A stretch of 64,000 bases of DNA from Peribacillus simplex (lineage in GTDB: Bacteria; Bacillota; Bacilli; Bacillales; DSM-1321): contig NZ_CP126106.1 in the NCBI RefSeq assembly GCF_030123325.1, positions 3,376,001 to 3,440,000 of the forward strand. Reading direction: 5' to 3'. Below the pieces are notes generated by a model, which saw nothing but the letters and a program-made list of their open reading frames with translations, made no database searches and was not told the DNA's origin. Within the stretch, counting starts at the first letter, position 1, and each line of letters starts with the position of its first letter. Of the stretch, positions 1-9,633 are shown piece after piece. Position numbers and translations under genes: made by a program.

Positions 1-1936
1 ATGTTTTTCCGTTAACACTATCATGTAACATGATATTACGTTGTGCGAATGTTCCACGCTCTGAATCTTGTCCTGTCAGACGGATTGGAGTGCCGTCACT
101 CAATATGGATGCAAATGCCAATGTCTCAGCATGAGCCCAATCAATTTTTCCGTCAGCACCAAAGGAATCCAAGCGGCGTGATAAGATCTTTCCTAATTTT
201 TTATTAGGAGTGAATCCTTCCGGCCACTTAACAAGTTCTTCGTTAATTGTAACAAGTTCTTGTTTCGGAACTGCCGTATCAATGGCTGGAAGTCCTTTTT
301 CAATAATCCCAGGAGGATTACATTCTTTAGAAGCTTCCGGTTTATTTCCGGAAATTTTCGCATATGCATCTGCAAGCCTTGTATCGACTTGCTCAGCAAT
401 CGCTTTAACTTCAGCTTCAGTGAACTCGCCAGATTGAATCAGTTTTTTTCCATAAAGCTCTTTAACGGTTAAGTGCTTATGAATTAATGCATACATTTCA
501 GGTTGAGTCACCAATGGCTCATCCATTTCGTTATGGCCGAAACGTCTGTAACCGATCAGGTCGATCAAGAAATCCTTGTTGTATTTTTCACGATAAAGGT
601 TCGCAAGGTTCACAGCAGCCAAACATGCTTCCGGATCATCTGCATTCACATGCACGATCGGCACTTCAAAGCCTTTGGCCAAATCACTAGCATATAAGGT
701 TGAACGTGAATCTTCACTTTCCGTTGTAAAACCGATCATGTTATTGGCGATGATATGGATGGCGCCGCCAACTTGATAACCGCGTAAACGGCTTAAGTTA
801 AACGTTTCAGGTACAATACCTTCACCTGGGAATGCTGCATCACCATGAATCAGGATTGCAAGAGATTTGGAAATGTCTTGAACCGGGAATCCTTTTTCTG
901 AACGGTCTTCTTGTGCCGCACGAGAATACCCTTCAACGATTGGACCGACAACTTCCAAGTGACTTGGGTTATTGGCAAGTGTAATCCTTGCTTTTTGTAT
1001 ATTTGCTTTAGTTATCTGTTTATCCAGACCTAAATGGTATTTAACATCACCGGTCCATCCATTGTTAATTCCTGTCGAACCTTCGGAAGGAACCAAATCT
1101 TTATTAGGTGAATGTTGGAATTCAGAGAAAATGACCTCATATGGCTTTCCTAATACATGTGCAAGCACATTCAAACGTCCACGGTGAGCCATGGCAATAT
1201 TCACATTCCCCGTTCCGTTTTGAACAGTTTGTGAAATCATTTCATCTAAAATCGGAACCAAAGCATCCAGTCCTTCAATAGAGAAACGTTTTTGCCCTAC
1301 ATACGTGCGGTGAAGGAATTTCTCGAAACCTTCGACTTCATTCAATCGTTTAAGTAATAGTTCTCTTTTCTCTTTAGTCACTTCCGGGAACATGTTTCCG
1401 GATTCGACCATATCAGTAAGCCATTGCTTTTCATCCAAGTCATTAACATGGTGAAATTCAAAGGCTATCGTTTTTGTATAGAGTTGTTTTAGGTATTGTA
1501 CGGCTTCGTATCCGTCTTTCACGTCTTCAGGTGATTCCGGGCAAATAAAGTCAGCCGGTATTTTCCTTAAATCATCTGCAGTCAAGCCATATTTTTCAAA
1601 GTGAATTTCTTCAGTGTCCAGAGCTTCTTCTTTTAAAGGATAAATATTTGCAGCAAGATGTCCGTAATGACGGATATTTTCAGCTAACTTTACTGCAGAC
1701 ATAATTTTCTTCATTGGAAGAACTTCTCCAGTTTGTACAGTTGGTGCACTTCCAATCGTTGTTTCTGCCGATACATCGAATGAAGGAGGACCTGCTACTT
1801 CAAAAAAGTTTTTCAGTTCCGGATCCACTTCTTCCGGGTTTGCTAGAAATAGATCGTATTGCTCCATGACATACCCAAGGTTTGGACCTGAAAAAGCTTT
1901 CCAGTGGTCTAATACCTTAGAATCATTGATGGTCAT
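1..1936 (-). CDS. odhA: 2-oxoglutarate dehydrogenase E1 component, 5' part (partial)
   Basis: E1 subunit of the 2-oxoglutarate dehydrogenase complex. It is thiamine-diphosphate dependent, decarboxylates 2-oxoglutarate and passes the succinyl group to the E2 subunit (TCA cycle, cytoplasm). The reading frame runs off the left edge, so about 645 N-terminal residues of roughly 940 are present. I read the frame by hand: it opens MTINDSKVLDHWKAFSGPN and contains AMAHRGRLNVLAHVLGKP, ILIHGDAAFPGEG and YRRFGHNEMDEP, all typical of the E1 core. The ATG at 1936 is preceded by a GGGGG ribosome site about 8 nt away. odhB would be expected downstream, outside the window. No frameshift seen. Confidence 0.96.
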   Translation of the reverse strand, partial: MTINDSKVLDHWKAFSGPNLGYVMEQYDLFLANPEEVDPELKNFFEVAGPPSFDVSAETTIGSAPTVQTGEVLPMKKIMSAVKLAENIRHYGHLAANIYPLKEEALDTEEIHFEKYGLTADDLRKIPADFICPESPEDVKDGYEAVQYLKQLYTKTIAFEFHHVNDLDEKQWLTDMVESGNMFPEVTKEKRELLLKRLNEVEGFEKFLHRTYVGQKRFSIEGLDALVPILDEMISQTVQNGTGNVNIAMAHRGRLNVLAHVLGKPYEVIFSEFQHSPNKDLVPSEGSTGINNGWTGDVKYHLGLDKQITKANIQKARITLANNPSHLEVVGPIVEGYSRAAQEDRSEKGFPVQDISKSLAILIHGDAAFPGEGIVPETFNLSRLRGYQVGGAIHIIANNMIGFTTESEDSRSTLYASDLAKGFEVPIVHVNADDPEACLAAVNLANLYREKYNKDFLIDLIGYRRFGHNEMDEPLVTQPEMYALIHKHLTVKELYGKKLIQSGEFTEAEVKAIAEQVDTRLADAYAKISGNKPEASKECNPPGIIEKGLPAIDTAVPKQELVTINEELVKWPEGFTPNKKLGKILSRRLDSFGADGKIDWAHAETLAFASILSDGTPIRLTGQDSERGTFAQRNIMLHDSVNGKT

Positions 1937-2312
1937 TTTGTAAACCCCCAAATTTTTCTCATAATTTTTTTCATTACGTTTTATCCATCCCCAAATTTCT
2001 TTCTTCTAAATTTTCCCCAAATAAATGATATATATAAGATATATAATAAATAACTTTGGTTATTGAATAATAAAATTTTAAAGGATAAAACGTTTTCAGA
2101 TGTTATATTAACATGTTTTTGTCGAAATATCCAAAGGTTAAACAACTTTATGCAACCTTTTTACAACTATATTTCTGTTTAATTCGTCAAAATACGCTTT
2201 TAATTGACTTTTTTGCTCATTTAAGTCTTTTTTTCGCTAAAAAAAGATTTTTGTATTTTTGTATAATGATTATTTTTCAGGTAAATTTAACTAGTTTGAA
2301 AACCCTTTCAGT
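1937..2312. other. AT-rich gap holding the odhA leader and promoter region
   Basis: This stretch has no convincing gene. It is very AT-rich and must hold the odhA promoter on the minus strand. Runs resembling TATTAT/TATATA -10 boxes occur around 2030-2060, but no single promoter stands out. A short plus-strand open frame at 2113-2355 is low-complexity and has no ribosome site, so I do not call it a gene. Confidence 0.6.
2085..2098. promoter_or_regulatory. possible cre (CcpA operator) upstream of odhA
   Basis: The 14-mer ATAAAACGTTTTCA reads TGAAAACGTTTTAT on the odhA strand. It matches the TGWNANCGNTNWCA cre consensus except for the last two positions. It lies about 150 bp upstream of the odhA start. 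Catabolite control of TCA genes by CcpA is known in Bacillus. Binding at this site is inference. Confidence 0.35.
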
Positions 2313-3083
2313 TCAATCAAACTTCCAAGCTGTTAAACTTAGATTGCCATATTGAAAGCTCCTGTGCAGGAGAGCTGCTTTTTTTTTGTCATCCCCTGAC
2401 CCCATTGCGATGATCAATGGAATGAAATGCTCTTTGGAAGGCACAGCCTCTGTACTATAAGGGGCGATTTTTTCATACTCAAACAAGGATTGCAAATCCC
2501 ATTTCATGATTTTCTCTTCGACCCAGTTCTCAAACTCTATTGCCCATCCTTCTGCAACATGCATATCCTTCTGTATTTGGGTGAAATTATGGACAATTCC
2601 ACCGCTCCCGATGATCAGGACATTACTTTCTTTTAATTCCCTCAATGTTTTCCCGATTTCATACTGCTTGTCCAAAGGCAGCGCAGGACTAATGGACATA
2701 GATACGGTCGGGATGTCAGCTTCGGGATACATGATATGCAAAAGCCCCCATGATCCATGATCCAAGGGGCGCCTTTCATCAAGTTCACCCAATACACCTA
2801 TCCTTGACAATAAGGTTAAAATTCGATCCGACAGCTCAAGGCATCCCCTAGCTGGATAGGTTATCTGAAATATTTCTTCAGGATACCCTGCAAAATCATA
2901 AATGACTTCATGCTTCCCTACAGCTGAAATCATTTGATCTTCACTTTCCCAATGTGCTGACAAAATAACGATGGCAGCAGGTTTCTTCATAGTTTGCATA
3001 TAATCCTTCAAAAAAGAAGTGTAGCAATTCCTTTCCAAAGCTAATAGCGGTGTTCCATGTGATAAAAACAATGATGGCATCAT
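2313..3083 (-). CDS. DODA-type extradiol ring-cleavage dioxygenase (LigB family)
   Basis: 256-residue protein of the class III extradiol dioxygenase family (4,5-DOPA dioxygenase/YgiD type), a cytoplasmic metalloenzyme expected to open catechol-like rings. Visible family marks are SHGTP near residues 8-12, ILSAHWES around 40-47, RPLDHGSWG around 104-112 (metal or acid-base histidines), and a C-terminal NLSLTAWKFD. Length is normal. It is a single gene, convergent to nothing and unlinked to a catabolic cluster, so the substrate cannot be told. Bacterial members often have uncertain physiological substrates. The family call is firm; the reaction is inferred. Confidence 0.85.
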   Translation of the reverse strand: MMPSLFLSHGTPLLALERNCYTSFLKDYMQTMKKPAAIVILSAHWESEDQMISAVGKHEVIYDFAGYPEEIFQITYPARGCLELSDRILTLLSRIGVLGELDERRPLDHGSWGLLHIMYPEADIPTVSMSISPALPLDKQYEIGKTLRELKESNVLIIGSGGIVHNFTQIQKDMHVAEGWAIEFENWVEEKIMKWDLQSLFEYEKIAPYSTEAVPSKEHFIPLIIAMGSGDDKKKAALLHRSFQYGNLSLTAWKFD

Positions 3084-3158
3084 AGAAACGATAAATCCTT
3101 TCGCATTGTAATCTCAATACCCTATACCTTAATTTACTATAGATAAACATTGTGTTCA

Positions 3159-3926
3159 TCAATTAAATTGCAATTTCGGGGTTGTCTCATCAATAGTATC
3201 AAAGGTATACCCTTCTTTTTTAAGGAATTCAATTATATCAGGCAATGCTTTCACTGTATTCTTCATACTATTGATATCATGCATTAAGATATTAACATGC
3301 TTTTGATTTTTCGTCCCTTTTTGTACAGCAGTAATGATTTGTTGTTCACTTATTGACGGACTGAAGCCATCTGTCGAGTCAATGGACCAATCAAAGTAAA
3401 TATACCCTTTTTCCTTTAGTTGTTGAAGGATCCCATTGATGATGGGTTTCGTTGCAGCCTGATGCCTCAGACGATTATTCGAGCCGCCAGGAAGGCGCAC
3501 AATACGGCTTTTTATCCCATACTCCTTTTGCAGCATGGTTTCAAGCCTATTCAAATCTTGAAAGAAACTCTCAGTCGATCGATAAACGATGGAATAATCA
3601 TGTGTATAAGAATGAAGAGCAATCGCATGACCGCGGGAAACCATTTCCTGATAACTTTCCTTTGCGTATGGTTCTTCATTCCCTTTAACGAAAAATGTGG
3701 CCTTAACATGATAGCTGTCCAAAATATCCAATATCTTCATGGTATTCAAAGATGGCCCGTCATCGAAAGTCAAATAAGCGATTTTCTGATTTTCCTTACT
3801 TTTTAGAAGCGGTGTCATCTCTTCAGGAACCATTGCATGTACTTGAATGTTCTGGACATCCACAACCAACAAAATAATAATGAAAGAACCCGCCATGGAA
3901 AGAAATAATTTCAGGATATTCTTCAT
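3159..3926 (-). CDS. secreted polysaccharide deacetylase (NodB/CE4 family)
   Basis: About 255-residue CE4 deacetylase, probably acting on peptidoglycan or another N-acetylated polysaccharide outside the membrane. I prefer the ATG at 3926 over the upstream one at 3968: AGGAAGGGG lies 11 nt before it, and the protein then begins MKNILKLFLSMAGSF, a signal peptide or anchor. Motifs in order: YLTFDDGPS (catalytic Asp pair), HSYTHD (metal His pair), RLPGGSNN, DWSIDSTDG and LMHDI. All the CE4 motifs I would expect are there, so it should be active. It stands alone, with metH behind it and a dioxygenase ahead. Confidence 0.9.
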   Translation of the reverse strand: MKNILKLFLSMAGSFIIILLVVDVQNIQVHAMVPEEMTPLLKSKENQKIAYLTFDDGPSLNTMKILDILDSYHVKATFFVKGNEEPYAKESYQEMVSRGHAIALHSYTHDYSIVYRSTESFFQDLNRLETMLQKEYGIKSRIVRLPGGSNNRLRHQAATKPIINGILQQLKEKGYIYFDWSIDSTDGFSPSISEQQIITAVQKGTKNQKHVNILMHDINSMKNTVKALPDIIEFLKKEGYTFDTIDETTPKLQFN

Positions 3927-3989
3927 TGGTGTTGCATCCCCTTCCTTTTGACCATTAAGGTGTACCAATTAAGGGGTTTCATGCGCAAT

Positions 3990-4020
3990 AAGGCAGCGGT
4001 AAAAAATACCGCTGCCTTTT
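3990..4020. terminator. hairpin terminator downstream of metH
   Basis: AGGCAGCGGTA (3991-4001) pairs with TACCGCTGCCT (4007-4017) across an A-rich loop. It lies 10 nt past the metH stop. The T-run is stronger when read on the plus strand, so on the minus strand it may be a moderate terminator. Confidence 0.75.
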
Positions 4021-4029
4021 TTAAATGAG

Positions 4030-7000
4030 TTATCGATCGACATTAAAGTAACGGGCTTCAGGATGTGCAAAAACAATGGCTGACACGGAAGCCTCCGGTT
4101 CCATCATGAATCCTTCAGTCAATTCCACGCCAATATCCTGAGGTTGTAACAGGCGGAATAGCTTCTCCTGGTCTTCCAGATTAGGACAAGCAGGATAACC
4201 AAATGAAAACCTTTGCCCGGTGTACTTAGCGGCAAACCGCTCTTTCATGGACATTTCAATCGGATCGCTTATACCTAAATCATCCCGCATTAATTGATGA
4301 ATTCTTTCCGCGAAACCTTCAGCTGTTTCGAGAGCAAGTGATTGAAGGGCGTGATTTTTCAAGAAATCACCTTCAAGCTTTAGTTTTTCTGCCCATTTTC
4401 TGATTCCTTTTCCGGCAGTGACCAGGAAGAAACCAACATAATCCATTTGCCCGGAGGAGATCGGTTTCGCGAAGTCCGCTAAACAAAGATGCGGACTCGT
4501 ATCTTGCCGGGGGAAATCGAAAGTTTCCAAAACCTCATTATGATTGTCCGGGTTGTATACCAATAGCTTATCCCCTTCGCTTTGAGCAGGGAAAAATTGA
4601 TAAACAGCATGCAAGCCATAATCCGGTTCCGTCTTTAGGAATTGAATCAATTCATCAACGAGATCATTGAGCTGCACTGCTTTTTCATTCCCTTGCTTAA
4701 GCAATTCGGAAACTTTACCTTTTAACCCCAAATGATGACCAATCAGCATTTGCCTATTAATATACGGCTGGATGACATCCAATGGATAGTTTTTCAGGAC
4801 GTGACGCTTGATGTCCCGCGGTTTTTGAACAGGAGCATCGCTTAAAGGGGCAGCTGTTGACTGCTTCCGAACAGGTTTTTCCATCGTGGCAGCAATGGCG
4901 GCATTCGCTTTCGCTCTTTCTCGCTTCTCGACTAACTCTTCCAAGTACACCACTTTTTTGTCAGAGTCATGTAAAATATTCGTTACAGCCAAACCATCCA
5001 TCGCATCTTTGGAATATAAAACCGGTCCTTCATATTCAGGTGATATTTTAAAATCGGTGAATTTACGGGATAATGCTGCCCCTCCCACTAAAATTGGGGT
5101 ATCTATTCCCGCTTGCCTTAAATCCTGTGCGGTTAAAACCATTTGCTGTGCGGATTTGACGAGTAACCCAGATAGGCCAATGATGGTTGGCTCATGTTTT
5201 CGAACCTCTTCTATGATTTGTTGCGGTGCGACCTTTATTCCCAAATCAATGACTTCATAACCATTATTGGATAGGATGATATCCACAAGGTTTTTCCCGA
5301 TATCATGCACATCTCCCTTGACAGTCGCCAAAAGGATTTTCCCTTTCTTAGCACTATCTTCAGAGTTTTCCATTAGTGGTTCAAGGTGCGATACAGCCGC
5401 CTTCATCGCTTCAGCACTCTGAAGCACCTCTGCGACAATAAGTTGGTTGTCATTAAACAACCTCCCCACCTCACCCATGCCATCCATCAATGGTCCATTG
5501 ATGATTTCCAATGGGGTATCACCGCGCTCAATCGCTTCATTTAAATCATCGACCAATCCTTCTTTCGTTCCTTCGATAATATAGTTACCTAAACGTTCAT
5601 CCAATGGCAGGATCACACCATCATCCTTCTTCTCCGCTTTTTTCCCGCGATAAAACTCGGTAAAAATCGCTAAAGTTTCAGTCGATGTCTCAAACAGGAG
5701 TGCCTCAGCCAATTTCACTTCCTCTTCAGGGATCAGAGCAAAACGTTCAAGTTTTTCTGTATTCACGATAGCATAATCGAGACCGGCTTTTGTACAATGG
5801 TAAAGGAAAACTGCATTTAATATTTCCCTTCCCCTCGCTGGCAGACCGAAAGAAACGTTAGAAATGCCAAGTATCGTTAGGCATTCCGGAAACTTTTCTT
5901 TAATCGCCTTTATTCCATTCACCGTTTCCAATGCAGATCCAATATATTGTTCATCACCTGTGCCTACAGGAAATACAAGCGGATCAAAAATGATGTCACT
6001 TTTGTTTAGACCGTACTTATTAACGAGCAAATTCACAGACCGTGTAGCCACTTCCAATTTCCGTTCAGCATCGACGGCCATCCCAGTTTCATCAATGGTT
6101 CCTACGACAACGGCAGCACCATATTGATGGACAAAGGGCACTATTTTTTCAAAGCGCTCTTCACCATCTTCAAGGTTTATGGAATTAATGATCGATTTTC
6201 CTTGTGAATGTTTTAATGCTTGTTCAAGTACAGCTTCATCCGTAGTATCGATGACCAATGGGACTTTCACTTTCTTGACGACCTCTTCCACAAATTCCTT
6301 CATATCGCCAAGCTCATCCCCATCAGGATCAGCAAGACAGATATCAATGACATGGGCGCCTTTTTTCACCTGGGTACGTGCAATTTCGGCAGCCGGCTCG
6401 TAATGCTTTCCACGTATCAGCTCCTTGAATTTTCGGGAACCGATAACATTCGTTCTTTCACCTACGAATAAAGGACGCATTGAATCATCATAAATGAGCG
6501 GCTCTATGCCCGATACGGCATGACCATGGGCTGCTTCCGTAATTGGACGGGGCTTCATGCCTTCGAGGACCCTGGAAAGTTCTTTAATATGTTCTGGTGT
6601 CGTACCACAACATCCGCCAATGATATTGATCCATCCCTTTTCGGCAAATTGCTTCATTTTCTCTGCCAGGGAAGTAGGTGACTCATGATAGTGGCCTTCT
6701 TCATCAGGGAGCCCGGCATTCGGATAACAGCTGATGGCACTATTTGATATATCTGCAAGTGTCCTGATATGGTCTATCATGAATTCCGGCCCTGTTGCAC
6801 AATTAAGGCCGACCGCAACGGGCTTCATATGTTCAACCGATAAATAAAAAGCTTCTATGGACTGGCCAGCAAGTGTAGTGCCCATCGGTTCGATTGTTCC
6901 TGATATGATGACAGGCACATCCTTTCCTGTTTTAGCGAATGCTGCTTTGATTCCGGAAAAGGCAGCCTTGACATTAAGCATATCCTGACAGGTTTCCACC

Positions 7001-7479
7001 AGTAACAAGTCTACCCCGCCATCCAAGAGACCCAGTGCCTGTTCTTCATAAGAATCGGTTAAAATATCAAAAGTCGTTCCTCCCGTAACGGAAAGCGTTT
7101 TTGTAGTTGGGCCCATCGAGCCAGCTACATACCTTGGCCATTCATCATTGGAGTACTTTTCACAAGCTTTAACGGCAAGCTCAGCTGAAATCTTATTAAG
7201 CTTGTAAGCGATCGTGCTTATTTGGTATTCCTCCAGAACGATGCTGGTCGCTCCGAAGGTATTTGTTTCAATGATGTCTGCACCCGCTGCTAAATATTTT
7301 TCATGAATGGATTGGATGATTTCCGGTTGCGTCAATGATAAATATTCATTGCAGCCCTCGAATTGTTCCCCGCCAAAATCCCCTGCCGTCAAATTCTCAG
7401 CTTGAAGCATGGTTCCCATCGCCCCGTCAAGAAGGAGAATCTTAGAATTTAACTGATCTTGAATCGCTTTTTTATTCAT
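4030..7479 (-). CDS. metH: cobalamin-dependent methionine synthase
   Basis: 1149-residue MetH. It transfers the methyl group of 5-methyltetrahydrofolate to homocysteine through methylcobalamin. Domains: homocysteine binding (about 1-310; zinc ligands Cys227 in GLNCATGP and Cys290/291 in GGCCGTTP), pterin binding (about 335-600; FVGERTNVIGSRKF), cobalamin cap (about 635-705), cobalamin binding (DVHDIGKN, His725 the likely lower axial ligand; GLSGLLVKS), and AdoMet reactivation domain (about 900-1149; FGYPACPNLEDQEKL). All modules are present. The start overlaps the end of yitJ by 8 nt, so the two are translationally linked in one operon behind the SAM riboswitch. B. subtilis itself uses MetE, so MetH marks a B12-using relative. 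Confidence 0.98.
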   Translation of the reverse strand: MNKKAIQDQLNSKILLLDGAMGTMLQAENLTAGDFGGEQFEGCNEYLSLTQPEIIQSIHEKYLAAGADIIETNTFGATSIVLEEYQISTIAYKLNKISAELAVKACEKYSNDEWPRYVAGSMGPTTKTLSVTGGTTFDILTDSYEEQALGLLDGGVDLLLVETCQDMLNVKAAFSGIKAAFAKTGKDVPVIISGTIEPMGTTLAGQSIEAFYLSVEHMKPVAVGLNCATGPEFMIDHIRTLADISNSAISCYPNAGLPDEEGHYHESPTSLAEKMKQFAEKGWINIIGGCCGTTPEHIKELSRVLEGMKPRPITEAAHGHAVSGIEPLIYDDSMRPLFVGERTNVIGSRKFKELIRGKHYEPAAEIARTQVKKGAHVIDICLADPDGDELGDMKEFVEEVVKKVKVPLVIDTTDEAVLEQALKHSQGKSIINSINLEDGEERFEKIVPFVHQYGAAVVVGTIDETGMAVDAERKLEVATRSVNLLVNKYGLNKSDIIFDPLVFPVGTGDEQYIGSALETVNGIKAIKEKFPECLTILGISNVSFGLPARGREILNAVFLYHCTKAGLDYAIVNTEKLERFALIPEEEVKLAEALLFETSTETLAIFTEFYRGKKAEKKDDGVILPLDERLGNYIIEGTKEGLVDDLNEAIERGDTPLEIINGPLMDGMGEVGRLFNDNQLIVAEVLQSAEAMKAAVSHLEPLMENSEDSAKKGKILLATVKGDVHDIGKNLVDIILSNNGYEVIDLGIKVAPQQIIEEVRKHEPTIIGLSGLLVKSAQQMVLTAQDLRQAGIDTPILVGGAALSRKFTDFKISPEYEGPVLYSKDAMDGLAVTNILHDSDKKVVYLEELVEKRERAKANAAIAATMEKPVRKQSTAAPLSDAPVQKPRDIKRHVLKNYPLDVIQPYINRQMLIGHHLGLKGKVSELLKQGNEKAVQLNDLVDELIQFLKTEPDYGLHAVYQFFPAQSEGDKLLVYNPDNHNEVLETFDFPRQDTSPHLCLADFAKPISSGQMDYVGFFLVTAGKGIRKWAEKLKLEGDFLKNHALQSLALETAEGFAERIHQLMRDDLGISDPIEMSMKERFAAKYTGQRFSFGYPACPNLEDQEKLFRLLQPQDIGVELTEGFMMEPEASVSAIVFAHPEARYFNVDR

Positions 7480-9319
7480 GAACTGCCACCTCTGATGTAT
7501 GTTTACTATCGACTTTTCTAATATATTTCGTAAGTTCCGCCGTCATTTCATAGCGAAGGAACGGAGTGATTAAATATATGCCCTTGAATTTTTCCCTTGC
7601 CGCGTCCACTAGCTCCCGTGCGATATTCACTCCTTCAATCCTTGACTTTACAGGGTCATCCCCCGCTAACGCCATGGCTCTTCTAACATTATCAGGCAAT
7701 TTGATGCCTGGGATCTCATTATGGATGAATTCGGCGTTCCGGGTGCTTGTCAAGGGCATGATTCCGATGAAAATCGGGGTTTCTAAATGTTTTGTAGCTT
7801 CATATACCTCTTCGATCTGTTCCACGGAATAGATTGGCTGTGTCAAGAAGGATTGAGCACCGCAGGCAATCTTCTTTTCCATTCTCAGTACGGCTTTATC
7901 CAGATATTTCACATTGGGATTGAACGCTGCCGCAATTTTGAAATTTGCCCGTTGTCCCAAACTTTGACCGGAATAGGAAAGACCTTCATTAAATTGTTTG
8001 ACCATGCTTATTAGGTCAAAGGAAGATAAATCATAAACCGAAGTGGCGCCCGGGAAGTCCCCAATTTTTGAAGGGTCTCCGGTGATGATCAATATCTCGT
8101 TCAGCCCCACCGTTTGCAGACCCATTAAATGTGACTGCAGGCCAATCAAATTTCGATCACGGCATGTTATATGCACCATCGGCTCTATATTCAATTGGTT
8201 CTTCAGTAAATTAGCCAGTGCATCATTTGATATCCTTGGTGAAGCAAGCGAATTATCCGCTAATGTAATGGAATCGACCCCTGCTTTTTTCAAAACCTCA
8301 GCACCAGTCATGAAACTCTCTATTCCTAACTTTTTCGGTGGATCAAGTTCAACTAGAATCGTCCTTTCTGTTTTGGCCTTTTCGAACAGGGGACGTTCCA
8401 ATCCTCTATCATTCACTTCAATTATTTCTATTTCACGGGATTTAGTATATTTCTCTTTCACAGGAGCCAAACTTCCAATCGCATTCTTTACAGCTTGAAT
8501 ATGCAGCGGAGTTGTTCCACAGCACCCTCCTATGATCGCGGCACCCTGCTCACGAAGTTCTAGGGCACTTGAACCGAAATATTCCGGCACAGCTTTATAG
8601 ACGAGCCTTCCATCCACATAATCCGGGAGGCTGGCATTTGGGTATATGGCAATTGATGCTTGCTTTGGCAAACTCACTTCTTCCAAGGCACGAATCATAT
8701 GATGTGGACCGAGACGGCAGTTTACCCCAACAACATCGGCACCCAATTGCTCAAGTTTTTGAAAGGCTTCATTTAAATGGATTCCATTTTGAAGATTTCC
8801 CAGTTCATGCATCGAAACATTTGCGATGATTGGCAATCCAGTTTCATTTTTAACGATTTGCAGGACGGTTTCCAGTTCTTCAAGGTCATAAAATGTTTCC
8901 AAGAGAATCCCATCAGGGTTTTCCATCAAAAGACTGTATAGCTGTTCACGAAAACCCCGTTTTATCTCTTCCATACTTAAATCCGATTTCCTGATGCTCC
9001 GCTGTGCCCCTATTGTACCGAAGACGTATGCCTTTCCTTTTGCCGCTTTTTTTGCAAGAATGACTCCCTGGCGATTGATTCTGCTTACCTCATCTTCAAG
9101 TCCATACCGTTTCAATTTGTTGAAATTGGCTCCGTATGTATTCGATTGAAGGATATCTGCACCAGCTTCCAAATAGGCACGGTGGATGGACTCTATTTGA
9201 TCTGGGTTCGTGCAGTTTAATTCCTCATAGCATTGATCGATGCCATTTGAATACAATAAGGTCCCCATTGCCCCTTCCCCAACCAGTATTCTTTCTTTCA
9301 CGTCTTTACGAAAATTCAT
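7472..9319 (-). CDS. yitJ: bifunctional homocysteine S-methyltransferase / methylenetetrahydrofolate reductase
   Basis: About 615 residues joining a homocysteine-binding methyltransferase domain (1-290; GVNCRLGPHH and IIGGCCGTTP zinc-cysteine motifs) to a MetF-like flavin domain (about 315-605; VELDPPKKLG, SITLADNSLASPR, GDPSK). The MetF part makes 5-methyl-THF, the co-substrate of the next gene, metH. AGAGAGG lies 5 nt before ATG 9322 and 8 nt before ATG 9319. I chose 9319; either is possible, and the upstream in-frame start at 9343 has no such site. The gene follows a SAM-I riboswitch and terminator, so high SAM should stop transcription. Same architecture as B. subtilis YitJ. Confidence 0.96.
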   Translation of the reverse strand: MNFRKDVKERILVGEGAMGTLLYSNGIDQCYEELNCTNPDQIESIHRAYLEAGADILQSNTYGANFNKLKRYGLEDEVSRINRQGVILAKKAAKGKAYVFGTIGAQRSIRKSDLSMEEIKRGFREQLYSLLMENPDGILLETFYDLEELETVLQIVKNETGLPIIANVSMHELGNLQNGIHLNEAFQKLEQLGADVVGVNCRLGPHHMIRALEEVSLPKQASIAIYPNASLPDYVDGRLVYKAVPEYFGSSALELREQGAAIIGGCCGTTPLHIQAVKNAIGSLAPVKEKYTKSREIEIIEVNDRGLERPLFEKAKTERTILVELDPPKKLGIESFMTGAEVLKKAGVDSITLADNSLASPRISNDALANLLKNQLNIEPMVHITCRDRNLIGLQSHLMGLQTVGLNEILIITGDPSKIGDFPGATSVYDLSSFDLISMVKQFNEGLSYSGQSLGQRANFKIAAAFNPNVKYLDKAVLRMEKKIACGAQSFLTQPIYSVEQIEEVYEATKHLETPIFIGIMPLTSTRNAEFIHNEIPGIKLPDNVRRAMALAGDDPVKSRIEGVNIARELVDAAREKFKGIYLITPFLRYEMTAELTKYIRKVDSKHTSEVAVHE

Positions 9320-9388
9320 CATTACATCCTCTCTCAAAAACAATCCTGTTTTTGTCGTATTCTATGAGTATGAGAGAAAAGGAAAAAA

Positions 9389-9410
9389 AACCTTCTCAAA
9401 GAAGAAGGTT
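9389..9410 (-). terminator. riboswitch expression-platform terminator of yitJ-metH
   Basis: AACCTTCT (9403-9410 on the minus strand) pairs with AGAAGGTT (9389-9396), followed on the minus strand by an eight-T run (9382-9390). It sits between the SAM aptamer and yitJ, the normal place for an S-box terminator. Confidence 0.9.
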
Positions 9411-9425
9411 TTTTGAAACATTCTC

Positions 9426-9520
9426 CTCATCTATCAAGCTCTGCTTGCTGGATTTAGCACCTTTGCCTAAGCTGGTTGCTGAGGTTTCTTCGGGCCAGTC
9501 CCTCCACCTCTCTCGATAAG
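9426..9520 (-). promoter_or_regulatory. SAM-I (S-box) riboswitch of yitJ-metH
   Basis: Minus-strand reading gives the S-box core in order: CTTATCGAGAGAGGTGGAGG, GACTGGCCC, AAACCTCAGCAACC, AAGGTGCTAAATCCAGCAAG, then a closing GATGAG. P1 is formed by CTTATC with GATAGATGAG. The terminator follows 16 nt later. SAM binding should favour the terminator and switch off yitJ-metH. The layout matches the known yitJ S-box of Bacillus. Confidence 0.96.
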
Positions 9521-9633
9521 ATCCATTTATATAATTTTCACAAGATTTCAAAATTTGATTATACTTAATTTACATTAATAATCTGTCAATTTCAATACCT
9601 GATCGACATTTTTTTCACTTTTGCAAAAATCAT

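Noticed and set aside
2354..2388. Terminator-like hairpin with a T-run
   Set aside because: It lies within the coding end of the dioxygenase (the KKKAALLHRSF region) and no plus-strand gene precedes it.
9136..9519. 127-residue plus-strand frame
   Set aside because: It runs antisense to yitJ and through the SAM riboswitch; it is a shadow.
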